From: an uncultured Oscillospiraceae bacterium
GTDB taxonomy: Bacteria > Bacillota > Clostridia > Oscillospirales > Ruminococcaceae
Direction of reading: 5' to 3'
Assembly: GCA_900547455.1 (NCBI GenBank)
Contig: URGV01000044.1
Location: 1-15,970, forward strand
Length of the DNA stretch: 15,970 nucleotides
The position numbers were made by a program, and so were the translations under genes. Positions 1 to 6,953 of this stretch are shown here, piece after piece (positions within the stretch are counted from its first letter, which is position 1; each line of letters starts with the position of its first letter). The notes under the pieces are model-generated. The model was not told the DNA's origin. It did no database searches and worked only from the letters and a program-made list of their open reading frames with translations.

Positions 1-20
1 GGCTTTGCCTTTGGAAACCA

Positions 21-40
21 CAGCCTTTTGAAAAAGGCTG
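21..40. repeat. Perfect inverted repeat near left edge
   Basis: Nine-base arms CAGCCTTTT and AAAAGGCTG are separated by two bases (GA). Neither strand continues into a clear T run, so it is not a convincing terminator for the minus-strand gene that ends at 134. It may be part of a dispersed palindromic element cut by the window edge. No gene is visible in 1-133. Confidence 0.5.
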
Positions 41-119
41 GCGAAAACTTTATTTGCAGAATCTGGGTGCCGCGAGGTAGAAGGTTGGGCCTCGTGCTAA
101 ACCGATACGTGAATTGGGT

Positions 120-134
120 GCAGGCTCAGCCTGC
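120..134. repeat. 15-base palindrome at stop codon
   Basis: GCAGGCT and AGCCTGC flank a single C, and the palindrome touches the TAG stop (134-136) of the minus-strand C_GCAxxG gene. In RNA it would form a short GC-rich stem just after the stop, but no U tract follows. It could protect the 3' end or act as a weak terminator; this is inference. Confidence 0.4.
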
Positions 135-583
135 TACAGCTCGCTCGGTCCGTCGTACGGCTCAAACTCGCCTGGGAACAGGACCTCCTCCACAATCTGC
201 GCGCAGTCCATCACGCAGCCGCGGCAGGAACGCAGACGGTCGGTCTTGCCGTCCGTTCCGCGCAGGACGCTGCAGATCATGCTGGTGTTCTTCTGCTCAA
301 AGCGCTTTGCCATCTCCTGTCCCAGCTCAAAGGTCGCGAACTTGGAGGCCGGGCTCTCCAGGTTGCCGTCCGAATTTTTGAGTCCCGCCAGCATCATCAT
401 CGCGCAGACGCTGCCGCAGGTCTGGAACATCCCCGCAATCCCCAATCCATACGCTTCCGAGGCGCGGAAAGCGGTCTGCTCGTCCATCCCCAGCCGGTCA
501 CAGTAGGTGCAGACCACCGCCTGGCAGCAGTTGTAACCGTCCTTGTGTCTCTGTGCCGCTTCCCAAACTTTGCTTCTTTCCAT
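134..583 (-). CDS. C_GCAxxG_C_C family protein
   Basis: This is a small soluble protein of 149 residues, matching the C_GCAxxG_C_C family (Pfam C_GCAxxG_C_C, often called redox-active protein). The biochemical role of the family is not settled. What is seen: an N-terminal GYNCCQAV segment (residues 16-23), a central TCGSVCAMM segment at 55-63 corresponding to the family's GCAxxG core, and a C-terminal CRGCVMDC cluster at 120-127. Ten cysteines in 149 residues suggest metal, Fe-S or thiol chemistry. The start is ATG at 583, because GGAG lies seven bases upstream; an in-frame TTG at 589 sits too close to that site. The gene begins 30 bases after the permease stop, with no promoter or terminator between, so the two are probably co-transcribed. 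No signal peptide or membrane segment is seen. Confidence 0.85.
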   Translation of the reverse strand: MERSKVWEAAQRHKDGYNCCQAVVCTYCDRLGMDEQTAFRASEAYGLGIAGMFQTCGSVCAMMMLAGLKNSDGNLESPASKFATFELGQEMAKRFEQKNTSMICSVLRGTDGKTDRLRSCRGCVMDCAQIVEEVLFPGEFEPYDGPSEL

Positions 584-613
584 CTTCAATCTCCTTTTTT
601 ATGATTATCTTTT

Positions 614-1723
614 TTATAAACAAATTGCCGCGAAGATATACAAAACAATCAGCATCGCCACGTTGGCCGCGGTGAAGAGCCCCAGGTACCGCAGCGGCTT
701 TGCGCCCGGCGTGCGGATGTACTGCTTAAAGGAAATCAAACTTGCCAGCGACGCCACCAGCGTCCCCAGCCCGCCGATGTTGGTGCCCAGCAGCATCCCT
801 TTGGCGTCGGTGGTGAAGTTGGAGAGCAGCACCGCTGCCGGCACGTTGCTGATGATCTGGCTGGACAGCACCGCACCCAGCATGGTGTTCTGCTGCAGCG
901 CGCCCTCCAGAAAGCTCTTGACCGCCCCGATCTCCCCGATGTTGCCCGCAAAGATAAAGAAGCAGACAAAGGTGGCCAGCAGCCAGTAGTCGACCTTCTT
1001 CAGCACGTCCCGCGCGCACAGCAGCATCAGCGCCACGGTGATGCCCAGCGCGGTGTGGCTGCTGATGACGTGCAGCACCGCCAACAGGCTTACCAGAAAC
1101 AGCACCGCAAACAGCGTCAGCCGCGCCTTGCTGTGAATCTTTTCCCGGCGGTCAAAGTGCACCTCGATGACCTGCTTTTTCTCGGCCATGCAGCAGGCGG
1201 CCAGCAGCACAAAGCTCAGGGCCACCACCGGCACGGTGACGGCAAAAAAACTGCCGGTCGGGATCTGATAATAGCTGCTCAGGTACAGGTTCTGCGGGTT
1301 GCCCACCGGGGTCAGCATGCTGCCGATGTTAGCGGCGATGCTCTGCAGGGTGACCACCCACGCCAGCCGGTGGCTCTGGCCGGTCAGCTCCAGCACCAGC
1401 ACCGCAAAGGGCACAAAGGTGATGAGCGAGACGTCGTTGGTAATCAGCATCGACGAGAAAAACGGCAGCATCACCAGCGTCATGGTCAGCAGGCGCATGC
1501 TCTTTTTGCCGGTCAGCAGCCGCTGGGACAGCACCAGAAAGCTACCCTCGGCCTGCATGCCCGCCACCGCCGCCATCAGGCAGAACAGCAGCTCCAGCAC
1601 CCGCAGATCGATGTAGCCCAGATAATCCGCGGACGGCGGCACCGCGAACATCGACGCCACCGCGCAGACAGCCGCGATGACAAAGACCGGCTCCTTTTTA
1701 AAAAACTGCTTTGCTTTCTCCAT
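614..1723 (-). CDS. Ion transporter superfamily (ArsB/SLC13-like) permease
   Basis: This is an integral membrane transporter of 369 residues with about ten hydrophobic segments, of the ArsB/NhaD/DASS/CitMHS ion-transporter superfamily. The repeated re-entrant signatures are visible: TPVGNPQNLYL at 138-148 and GTNIGGLGTLVASL at 313-326, along with TNDVSLITFVPF at 95-106 and SNVPAAVLL at 292-300. Family members move dicarboxylates, citrate, sulfate, arsenite or sodium, and the substrate here cannot be read from sequence. The start is ATG at 1723, preceded by GGGAGG and GGAG; the reading frame stays open 37 codons upstream, but that part covers the promoter and encodes nothing membrane-like. The downstream C_GCAxxG gene follows after 30 bases. 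It is somewhat shorter than typical SLC13 proteins of about 450 residues but looks complete. Confidence 0.85.
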   Translation of the reverse strand: MEKAKQFFKKEPVFVIAAVCAVASMFAVPPSADYLGYIDLRVLELLFCLMAAVAGMQAEGSFLVLSQRLLTGKKSMRLLTMTLVMLPFFSSMLITNDVSLITFVPFAVLVLELTGQSHRLAWVVTLQSIAANIGSMLTPVGNPQNLYLSSYYQIPTGSFFAVTVPVVALSFVLLAACCMAEKKQVIEVHFDRREKIHSKARLTLFAVLFLVSLLAVLHVISSHTALGITVALMLLCARDVLKKVDYWLLATFVCFFIFAGNIGEIGAVKSFLEGALQQNTMLGAVLSSQIISNVPAAVLLSNFTTDAKGMLLGTNIGGLGTLVASLASLISFKQYIRTPGAKPLRYLGLFTAANVAMLIVLYIFAAICL

Positions 1724-1755
1724 TGACTCCACTTCCTCCCAAAATTTCCTATAAC

Positions 1756-1784
1756 AGTATAGCGTACCAGGCACAAGAAAACAA
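1756..1784 (-). promoter_or_regulatory. Sigma-A promoter of the permease gene
   Basis: Read on the minus strand, TTGTTT (1784-1779), a 17-base spacer and TATACT (1761-1756) precede the permease start by about 30 bases. The promoter lies just past the terminator of the hydrolase unit, so the permease/C_GCAxxG pair should be transcribed independently of the exporter operon. Confidence 0.65.
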
Positions 1785-1794
1785 GAAAGCGGCG

Positions 1795-1825
1795 AAAAAA
1801 AAAGCGTCCCGGACGGACGCTTTTT
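1795..1825 (-). terminator. Rho-independent terminator after hydrolase
   Basis: On the minus strand GCGTCC and GGACGC (1820-1815 and 1809-1804) form a six-base stem with a five-base loop, followed by nine T. A run of five A precedes it, so the structure is roughly bidirectional. It starts just past the hydrolase stop (1831) and ends the MarR-exporter-hydrolase unit. Confidence 0.85.
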
Positions 1826-1830
1826 CCTTC

Positions 1831-2700
1831 TCATCCCTGTTCTTTGTCCGGAGAGCCACCTTGCAAAGGCGGCGTCTCCCCTCCTTTCAGGCTTTGGACA
1901 AATGCCTCAATCAGGGCGTTGACCCGCTCCGGGTCGTCGGTGTTGGCGTTATGGCCCGCATTTTCGAGCCACACAAGCCGCAGGCCGGTGTTTTTGTGCC
2001 AGGCCCTGTTGTAGCGAATGCAGGAACCCGCATGGTCCCGCCTGCCGCATATCAGCAGCGCCGGACACCCCAGCCGATAGGGCAGATCCGCCTCGTAGGC
2101 CTGTGCCAGCATCCGAAAGCCATGCCCGGAAAGGGCCGCATAGCGCTTTTGATCCGAGCTGTAGACCTCCATCATCTCCCGCATCAGCCCGCGGCCATAC
2201 GCCGTGGTGGAGACCCCTTCGCTCCCCCATTTGAGCAGCGGCTTCCAGGGGAAGTACCGGTACACCGGCTCCATCCGCTTTAAAAGCCAGATTTCCAGAC
2301 CGGTGGTATACCGCCTTTGCAGAGGGGCAGAGTCGATCGAAACAAAGCCCTGCATCTTCCCCGGGAAGCGTTCAGCATAGGTCTGCCCCACATAGCCGCC
2401 CATCGACTGTCCGATGATGACCGGGCGGGAAAATCCCTCTTTTTGCAAAATCTCGTCCAGCCACCCGGCCTTGTCCCACAGGGTAAAATTGAGCCGGAAG
2501 GGCCAGGAGGCGGCGTGCCCCGGCGCGTCCCAGACCAGAAGAGGATATCTGCCTTCAAAGTACGCAGTCTGTTTTTCAAACAGCCGGTGGTCCGCCGTCA
2601 GGCCCGGCAGAAACACCAGTGCGGGGACATCCGGGGCCGCTTTTCCGGACACCCAGTAATGGATCGTACCGGAGGCGGTGCGGTGGCATCTTTCAACCAT
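1831..2700 (-). CDS. Alpha/beta hydrolase
   Basis: This is a cytoplasmic alpha/beta-hydrolase-fold protein of 289 residues with a readable catalytic triad: nucleophile elbow GQSMGG (97-102, Ser99), acid in LICGRRDHAG (Asp222), and base in NAGHNANTD (His250). The segment before the elbow has FLPGLTADH (30-38) where many relatives have an HG oxyanion motif. The family includes esterases, lipases, haloperoxidase-like and C-C hydrolases; the substrate is not evident. The start is ATG at 2700 with AAGGGGAG upstream. The gene lies 63 bases after the second ABC exporter, on the same strand and with no clear promoter or terminator between, so it is likely the last gene of the MarR-controlled operon. 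The C-terminal tail, residues about 273-289 (GETPPLQGGSPDKEQG), is not part of the fold and is encoded by an inverted repeat. Confidence 0.88.
   Translation of the reverse strand: MVERCHRTASGTIHYWVSGKAAPDVPALVFLPGLTADHRLFEKQTAYFEGRYPLLVWDAPGHAASWPFRLNFTLWDKAGWLDEILQKEGFSRPVIIGQSMGGYVGQTYAERFPGKMQGFVSIDSAPLQRRYTTGLEIWLLKRMEPVYRYFPWKPLLKWGSEGVSTTAYGRGLMREMMEVYSSDQKRYAALSGHGFRMLAQAYEADLPYRLGCPALLICGRRDHAGSCIRYNRAWHKNTGLRLVWLENAGHNANTDDPERVNALIEAFVQSLKGGETPPLQGGSPDKEQG
1850..1879. repeat. Imperfect inverted repeat inside hydrolase 3' end
   Basis: GGAGA-GCC-CCTT and AAGG-GGC-TCTCC pair around a GCA loop, with one mismatch and one bulged base. The element encodes the low-complexity ETPPLQGGS tail of the hydrolase. 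It resembles a small mobile or REP-like palindrome inserted at the end of a reading frame; the identification as a repeat is inference from one copy. Confidence 0.5.
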
Positions 2701-2763
2701 GGTATCTCCCCTTTTCCTCCCTTGAGATATGGATGATCTAAAACATACAAAAAACGGTTGTGT

Positions 2764-4533
2764 TTAGTTAAACTGCGAGGTGTACAGGCCGGCATAGACG
2801 CCGCCCTTCTGCATCAGCTCGTCGTGGTTGCCCTGCTCGATGATGTCGCCGTGCTGGACCACCAGGATGGTGTCCGCATTCTGCACGGTGGAGAGCCGGT
2901 GGGCGATGACAAAGCAGGTTCTGTCCTTCATCAGGGCGCGCATCGCCTCCTGAATCTGCTGCTCGGTGCGGGTGTCGACGTTGGAGGTCGCCTCGTCGAG
3001 AATCAGCATCTTGGCGTCGGAGAGCATGGCGCGCGCGATGGTCAGCATCTGCTTTTGTCCCTGCGAGATGTTCAGTCCGTCGTCGCTGACGATGGTGTCG
3101 TAGCCGTCCGGCAGGCCCATGATGAAGTTATGAATCTTGGCTGCCTTGGCCGCGGCGATGACCTCCTCGCGGGTCGCGCCCGGGCGGCTGAAGGCGATGT
3201 TGTCATAGATGGTGCCATAGAACAGCCAGGTGTCCTGCAGCACCATCGTGTAGGCCGCGCGCAGGCTCCTGCGGGTGATGTCCATGCTGTCGCGCCCCTC
3301 CATCAGGATGTGGCCCTTCTGCGGGTCATAAAAGCGCATCAGCAGGTTAATGATGGTGGTCTTGCCCGCGCCGGTCGGGCCGACGATGGCCACCAGACTG
3401 CCGGGTTTGGCGTGCAGGTTAAGGTCGTGGATGATGATCTTTTCCGGGTCATATCCAAACTGGATGCCCTGCATCTGCACGTCGCCCTTGACGTCGGCAA
3501 GGGCGGTTGCCTGCGGCAGATCGGCCGACTCGGGCTGCTCGTCGATCAGGCGGAAGACACGCTCGGCCGCCGAAGCCGCCGACTGCAGTTCGCTGATGAT
3601 GTTGGCCATCTCGTTGATCGGGCCGGAGAACCGGCGGGAATACAGCACGAAGGACGAGAGGTTGCCCAGCGAGACGCTGCCCACCAGATACAGAAGCGAG
3701 CCGAAGATGCTGATTAAGGTCAGCGAGATGTTGTTGATAAAGTTGACCGACGGGCCTACCGTGCTGCCGTAGTAGTCGGCCATGTAGTAGGCGTCGACCG
3801 CCTCGTTGTTTTTGACGTCGAAGCGCCCCACCATCGTCTCCTCCTGGTGGTAGGCCTTGGTGGTTTTCTGGCCGGAGATGATCTCCTCGACAAAGCCGTT
3901 GAGCTCGCCCAGCTTTGCCGAACGCTTGCGGAACAGCGGGCGGACCTTCTTGGTGCGGTAGATGATGAACAGCACCGAAGCCGGGATGGTGAAGGCAAAG
4001 ACCAGAATCAGCACCGGCGAGATGGCCAGCATCATAAAGAAGGAACCAAAAACGGTGATGGCGCTGGCCGCAATCTGCAACAGGTCGTTGGACAGCGAGG
4101 CGGTGATGGTGTCGATGTCGTAGGAAAGGCGGCTGATGATGTCGCCGGTCTGGTGCCCGTCAAAAAAGCGGACCGGCAGTTCCAGGAGCTTATCGACCAA
4201 ATCCTTTCGCATCTGGTAGGAGATGCGCTGGCTGAGCTTGGTCATCAAAATGGAAAGCACATAGGTCAGCGCCGACGAGACGACATAGAAGACAAGCATC
4301 AAAAAGCAGTAGAAATAAACCTGGTTAAAGTCCGCCATCCCCGCCTCGGTGCCGATGGCGTCGATGGCGTAGCCGGAAAGCGCCGGGCCCAGCAGCGCCA
4401 GCAGGTTGCTGGCAATGGTCAGCGAGACTGCGCCCAGCACCATCCACTTATGCGCAAAGATGTAGCGCGCCAGGCGCAGGATGACATGCTTTTTGCTGCG
4501 CGGTTTTGGCGAAACAGTATTGTTTGGTATCAT
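2764..4533 (-). CDS. ABC exporter half-transporter (catalytic subunit)
   Basis: This is an ABC-type exporter subunit of 589 residues: six membrane segments (roughly 28-60, 72-98, 155-172, 175-193, 265-288, 293-310) fused to a C-terminal nucleotide-binding domain. Motifs are Walker A GPTGAGKTT (385-393), Walker B LILDEATS with Glu514, and the switch histidine in IAHRLST (His545). The signature is altered to NISQGQ (488-493) instead of LSGGQ. Together with the preceding gene it should form a heterodimer of the MdlA/MdlB, LmrCD, BmrCD or TM287/288 type. This subunit supplies the catalytic Glu and His; the partner supplies the intact signature. The start ATG overlaps the partner's stop as ATGA, with GGGAGGGG upstream. 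MarR control suggests export of drugs or toxic compounds, but lipid or peptide export cannot be excluded. Confidence 0.93.
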   Translation of the reverse strand: MIPNNTVSPKPRSKKHVILRLARYIFAHKWMVLGAVSLTIASNLLALLGPALSGYAIDAIGTEAGMADFNQVYFYCFLMLVFYVVSSALTYVLSILMTKLSQRISYQMRKDLVDKLLELPVRFFDGHQTGDIISRLSYDIDTITASLSNDLLQIAASAITVFGSFFMMLAISPVLILVFAFTIPASVLFIIYRTKKVRPLFRKRSAKLGELNGFVEEIISGQKTTKAYHQEETMVGRFDVKNNEAVDAYYMADYYGSTVGPSVNFINNISLTLISIFGSLLYLVGSVSLGNLSSFVLYSRRFSGPINEMANIISELQSAASAAERVFRLIDEQPESADLPQATALADVKGDVQMQGIQFGYDPEKIIIHDLNLHAKPGSLVAIVGPTGAGKTTIINLLMRFYDPQKGHILMEGRDSMDITRRSLRAAYTMVLQDTWLFYGTIYDNIAFSRPGATREEVIAAAKAAKIHNFIMGLPDGYDTIVSDDGLNISQGQKQMLTIARAMLSDAKMLILDEATSNVDTRTEQQIQEAMRALMKDRTCFVIAHRLSTVQNADTILVVQHGDIIEQGNHDELMQKGGVYAGLYTSQFN

Positions 4534-6245
4534 CCAAAATCCCCTCCCATCTGAGACTCGCTGATTTCGCGGTAGATTTGGCAGCTCTCCATCAGCTGCT
4601 CGTGGGTGCCGTAGCCGATCTCCCTGCCCTCGTCCAGCACCAGGATGTGGTCGGCGTGCAAGATCGAGCTGACGCGCTGGGCGATGACGATGGTGGTGAC
4701 GCCGGCATAGTTTTCCCGCAGCGCCTGCCGCAGCATCGAGTCGGTCTTATAGTCCAGCGCGCTGGAGGAGTCGTCCAGAATCAAAATCTCGGAGTTGCCC
4801 GCCAGGGCGCGGGAGAGCAGCACCCTCTGCTTCTGGCCGCCGCTTAGGTTTGTGCCGCGGGTGGTGACCATGTGTTCAAACTTTTCGGGCAGGCCGTCGA
4901 TAAACTCCATGGCCTGCGCGCTCCGTGCCGCCTGCAGGATGCGCCCCTCAGGCAGCTTGCGGCCAAAGTCGATGTTCTCTCGAACCGTGTCGGCAAAGAG
5001 CACGTCGTTTTGGAAGACCACGCCGAACTTTGTGTGCAGCTCGGCCGCCGGGATGGAGGAAACCTCCCGTCCGCCGATGCGGATGCTGCCGCTGTCCTTT
5101 TCGTACAGGCGCATGAGGAGGTTGATGATGGTGGTTTTGCCCGCGCCGGTGGCGCCGATGATGCCTAAGGTCTCGCCCTTTTTGAGCTTAAAGGAGATGT
5201 CGTTGACATTCTTGACCTTCTTGTTTTTATAGGAAAAGCTGACGTGCTCAAAGACGATGTGTTCCTCCTCCTCTTTGGCAGGCTCGTGGGTCAGGTTCAT
5301 GTCCTCGGAGGTGTTGAGTACCTCATGGATGCGGCTGGCCGAAGCGCTGGCCTTGGAGTACATGACAAAGATGCGGGTGATCGAGAGCATCGCGTTGAGG
5401 ATGATGGTGAAATAGGACAAAAAAGCGATGATGACGCCCGGCTGGGTCTGGCCGCCGTTGACGCGAAAGGCGCCGACAAAGATGACCAGCGTCAGCCCCG
5501 CGTTGAGCAGCAGGTTCATCATGGGGTTGGTGACCGCCATGGTCAGCGAGGCCCTGGTGTCGCGGCGGACCACCTCTCGGTTGACCTTGGCAAAGTGCTC
5601 CTTCTCCTGCTCGATTTTGGAGAGGGCCTTGATGACGCGGATGCCGGAGATGTCCTCGCGCACGGTGCGCACCATGGCGTCGATGGCCTTCTGCAGATCG
5701 CCGTACATCGGGATGCCCTTGCGGGAGACCAGCCACACCACCAGCGCGATGAACGGCAGCACCGACATCATCACCAAAGTCAGCACCGGCTCCATCGTCA
5801 TGGTGATGCAGATGCCGCCGATCAGCAGAATCGGTGCGCGGATACCCATGCGCTGCATCATGCCGATGACCTGGTTGACGTTGTAGGTGTCGGTGGTCAG
5901 GCGGGACTCCAGCGACGGGATGGTGAAGTAGTCGATCTGCCGGCAGGACAGGTAGGAAATCTTTTTAAACAGGTCGTGCCGCAGCGCGCGGGTGGTGTCC
6001 CTTGCCACCGAGGAGGCCACGCGGTTGGCGTAGATGTTCATCACCAGCGCCAGGATGGCGCAGATGGTCATGTAGACGCCCCAGATCAGCACCCGGCGGG
6101 TGTCCTTGAGCGGGACGATATTGTCCAGAATGTAGGAAAGCATCCACGGGATCAGAAGCTCGGTGATGGTGCCCAAAAATTTGCTGATGACCCCCACCGT
6201 CATCCTGGGAACATAGGGTCGTAAGTATGGGAATATTCCTCTCAT
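4530..6245 (-). CDS. ABC exporter half-transporter (degenerate-site subunit)
   Basis: This is an ABC-type exporter subunit of 571 residues with a six-helix membrane domain (about 15-295) and a C-terminal ATPase domain. Walker A is GATGAGKTT (364-372) and the signature is a canonical LSGGQ (467-471). Walker B ends LILDDSS, with Asp492 where the catalytic Glu is expected, and the switch position reads IAQRVSS, with Gln523 in place of His. These two changes mark the degenerate-site subunit of heterodimeric exporters such as TM287, LmrC and BmrC. Paired with the next gene it gives one consensus and one degenerate ATP site. Its ATG overlaps the MarR stop (ATGA, 6242-6245), and its own stop overlaps the next start in the same way, which implies coupled translation and equal stoichiometry. 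The substrate is unknown. Confidence 0.93.
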   Translation of the reverse strand: MRGIFPYLRPYVPRMTVGVISKFLGTITELLIPWMLSYILDNIVPLKDTRRVLIWGVYMTICAILALVMNIYANRVASSVARDTTRALRHDLFKKISYLSCRQIDYFTIPSLESRLTTDTYNVNQVIGMMQRMGIRAPILLIGGICITMTMEPVLTLVMMSVLPFIALVVWLVSRKGIPMYGDLQKAIDAMVRTVREDISGIRVIKALSKIEQEKEHFAKVNREVVRRDTRASLTMAVTNPMMNLLLNAGLTLVIFVGAFRVNGGQTQPGVIIAFLSYFTIILNAMLSITRIFVMYSKASASASRIHEVLNTSEDMNLTHEPAKEEEEHIVFEHVSFSYKNKKVKNVNDISFKLKKGETLGIIGATGAGKTTIINLLMRLYEKDSGSIRIGGREVSSIPAAELHTKFGVVFQNDVLFADTVRENIDFGRKLPEGRILQAARSAQAMEFIDGLPEKFEHMVTTRGTNLSGGQKQRVLLSRALAGNSEILILDDSSSALDYKTDSMLRQALRENYAGVTTIVIAQRVSSILHADHILVLDEGREIGYGTHEQLMESCQIYREISESQMGGDFG

Positions 6246-6694
6246 GGCTGGCGCTCCCTCCCTTTGAGATTTTCTTTTGCCGCGTCCTGCGCGCGGCGGG
6301 CAAGCTGCTCGAGCGCCGCAATCAGATGCTCGCGCTGCTCCTCGTCAAATTCTTCCAGAAGATACTCGTTCCATTCCTTCATCACCTGACGCACATGGGG
6401 CAGCAGCTCCTGCATCCGCTGGGTCGGATAGACCCGCCACACCCGGCGGTCGGTCTGGTCCTGCTTGCGGACAATCAGGCCCTTCTCCTCCAGAATGGTG
6501 ATCTGGCGGGTGACGCTGCTTTTGTTGACGCAGATTTCCCTGGAAATTTTCTCCTGCGGAATGCCCGGCTCCCTGCAAATCAGAAGGATATAGGGGTGCT
6601 GGCTCTGGGTGATGCCATAGCCGCGCAGCCGGTTGGCGTACACCACCTCGTTGCTGCGGGCAATGCGGTTGATGTACTTCATGATTCCGTTCAT
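6242..6694 (-). CDS. MarR-family transcriptional regulator
   Basis: This is a winged-helix DNA-binding protein of 150 residues. Visible elements are an N-terminal dimerisation helix (1-24), the helix-turn-helix IPQEKISREICVNKSSVTRQITILEEKGLI (45-74), the DRR-containing wing (QTDRRVWRVYPT, 80-91) and long C-terminal helices (92-140). MarR proteins are usually dimeric repressors released by small ligands. The start is ATG at 6694, with GGGAGGGAG six to twelve bases upstream. The frame stays open to 6793, but that stretch holds the operator motifs and promoter. As first gene of the operon, overlapping the exporter gene by four bases, it most likely represses itself and the exporter and responds to an exported compound. 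Confidence 0.93.
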   Translation of the reverse strand: MNGIMKYINRIARSNEVVYANRLRGYGITQSQHPYILLICREPGIPQEKISREICVNKSSVTRQITILEEKGLIVRKQDQTDRRVWRVYPTQRMQELLPHVRQVMKEWNEYLLEEFDEEQREHLIAALEQLARRAQDAAKENLKGRERQP

Positions 6695-6727
6695 CTTCTC
6701 CCTCCCTCTCGTTGATTGCGCAAAATT

Positions 6728-6775
6728 AGTTGCGTCAGCAAAAGTTGACATATGCAAAAGTTGTTGACGCAACTT
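6728..6775. promoter_or_regulatory. Paired MarR-type operator sites
   Basis: AGTTGCGTCAGCAA (6728-6741) and its near-exact inverse TTGTTGACGCAACT (6761-6774) are two opposed copies of AGTTGCGTCARCAA. The second extends to the palindrome AAGTTG-N6-CAACTT (6758-6775). Their centres are 33 bases apart, about three helical turns. A direct repeat GCAAAAGTTG also lies between them, and a TTGCGCAA palindrome follows at 6716-6723. The sites lie just downstream of the predicted transcription start, a position suited to autorepression by the MarR protein. Binding itself is inference. Confidence 0.7.
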
Positions 6776-6784
6776 ATATGTATT

Positions 6785-6812
6785 ATTATACACCCCTGGT
6801 TGTAAAAATCAA
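6785..6812 (-). promoter_or_regulatory. Promoter of MarR-ABC-ABC-hydrolase unit
   Basis: On the minus strand TTGATT (6812-6807), a 16-base spacer and a perfect TATAAT (6790-6785) put the predicted transcription start near 6778. The proximal operator motif begins within the first few transcribed bases. Confidence 0.7.
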
Positions 6813-6888
6813 TCGCCGTTCCCTCCATAAATTGCGCGAAAACTTTGTTCAAAAAAGCAATTGAAAATCACCCGTCCTTCTTTTGAAG

Positions 6889-6942
6889 GCAGCAAAAAAG
6901 CGGGGCGCGCAAACTGTCCGCGCGCTTCCCGCTTTTTGCTGC
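6889..6942 (-). terminator. Strong terminator after flavin reductase
   Basis: A long hairpin carries arms GCAGCAAAAA-GCGGG-GCGCGC and the complementary GCGCGC-CCCGC-TTTTTGCTGC, with a nine-base loop and short asymmetries. It begins about 12 bases past the flavin reductase stop on the minus strand. The A/T-rich outer part makes it work in either direction, and it insulates the MarR promoter region from upstream transcription. Confidence 0.8.
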
Positions 6943-6953
6943 AAGGGAATATC

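Noticed and set aside
2758..6224. Long plus-strand reading frames opposite the two ABC exporter genes (for example 2758-3717 and 5244-6224)
   Set aside because: They are antisense shadows of GC-rich coding sequence: rich in His, Asp and Gly, with no recognisable domain or ribosome site. The minus-strand frames encode complete ABC proteins.
6764..6792. Plus-strand promoter-like sequence TTGACG, 17 bases, TATACA within the MarR operator region
   Set aside because: No plus-strand gene lies downstream before the terminator at 6889-6942. The match probably arises from the symmetry of the operator sites.
6695..6793. Upstream extension of the MarR protein to a start at 6793
   Set aside because: The extension is made of promoter and operator DNA. 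The ATG at 6694 has a strong GGGAGG site and gives a standard MarR length.
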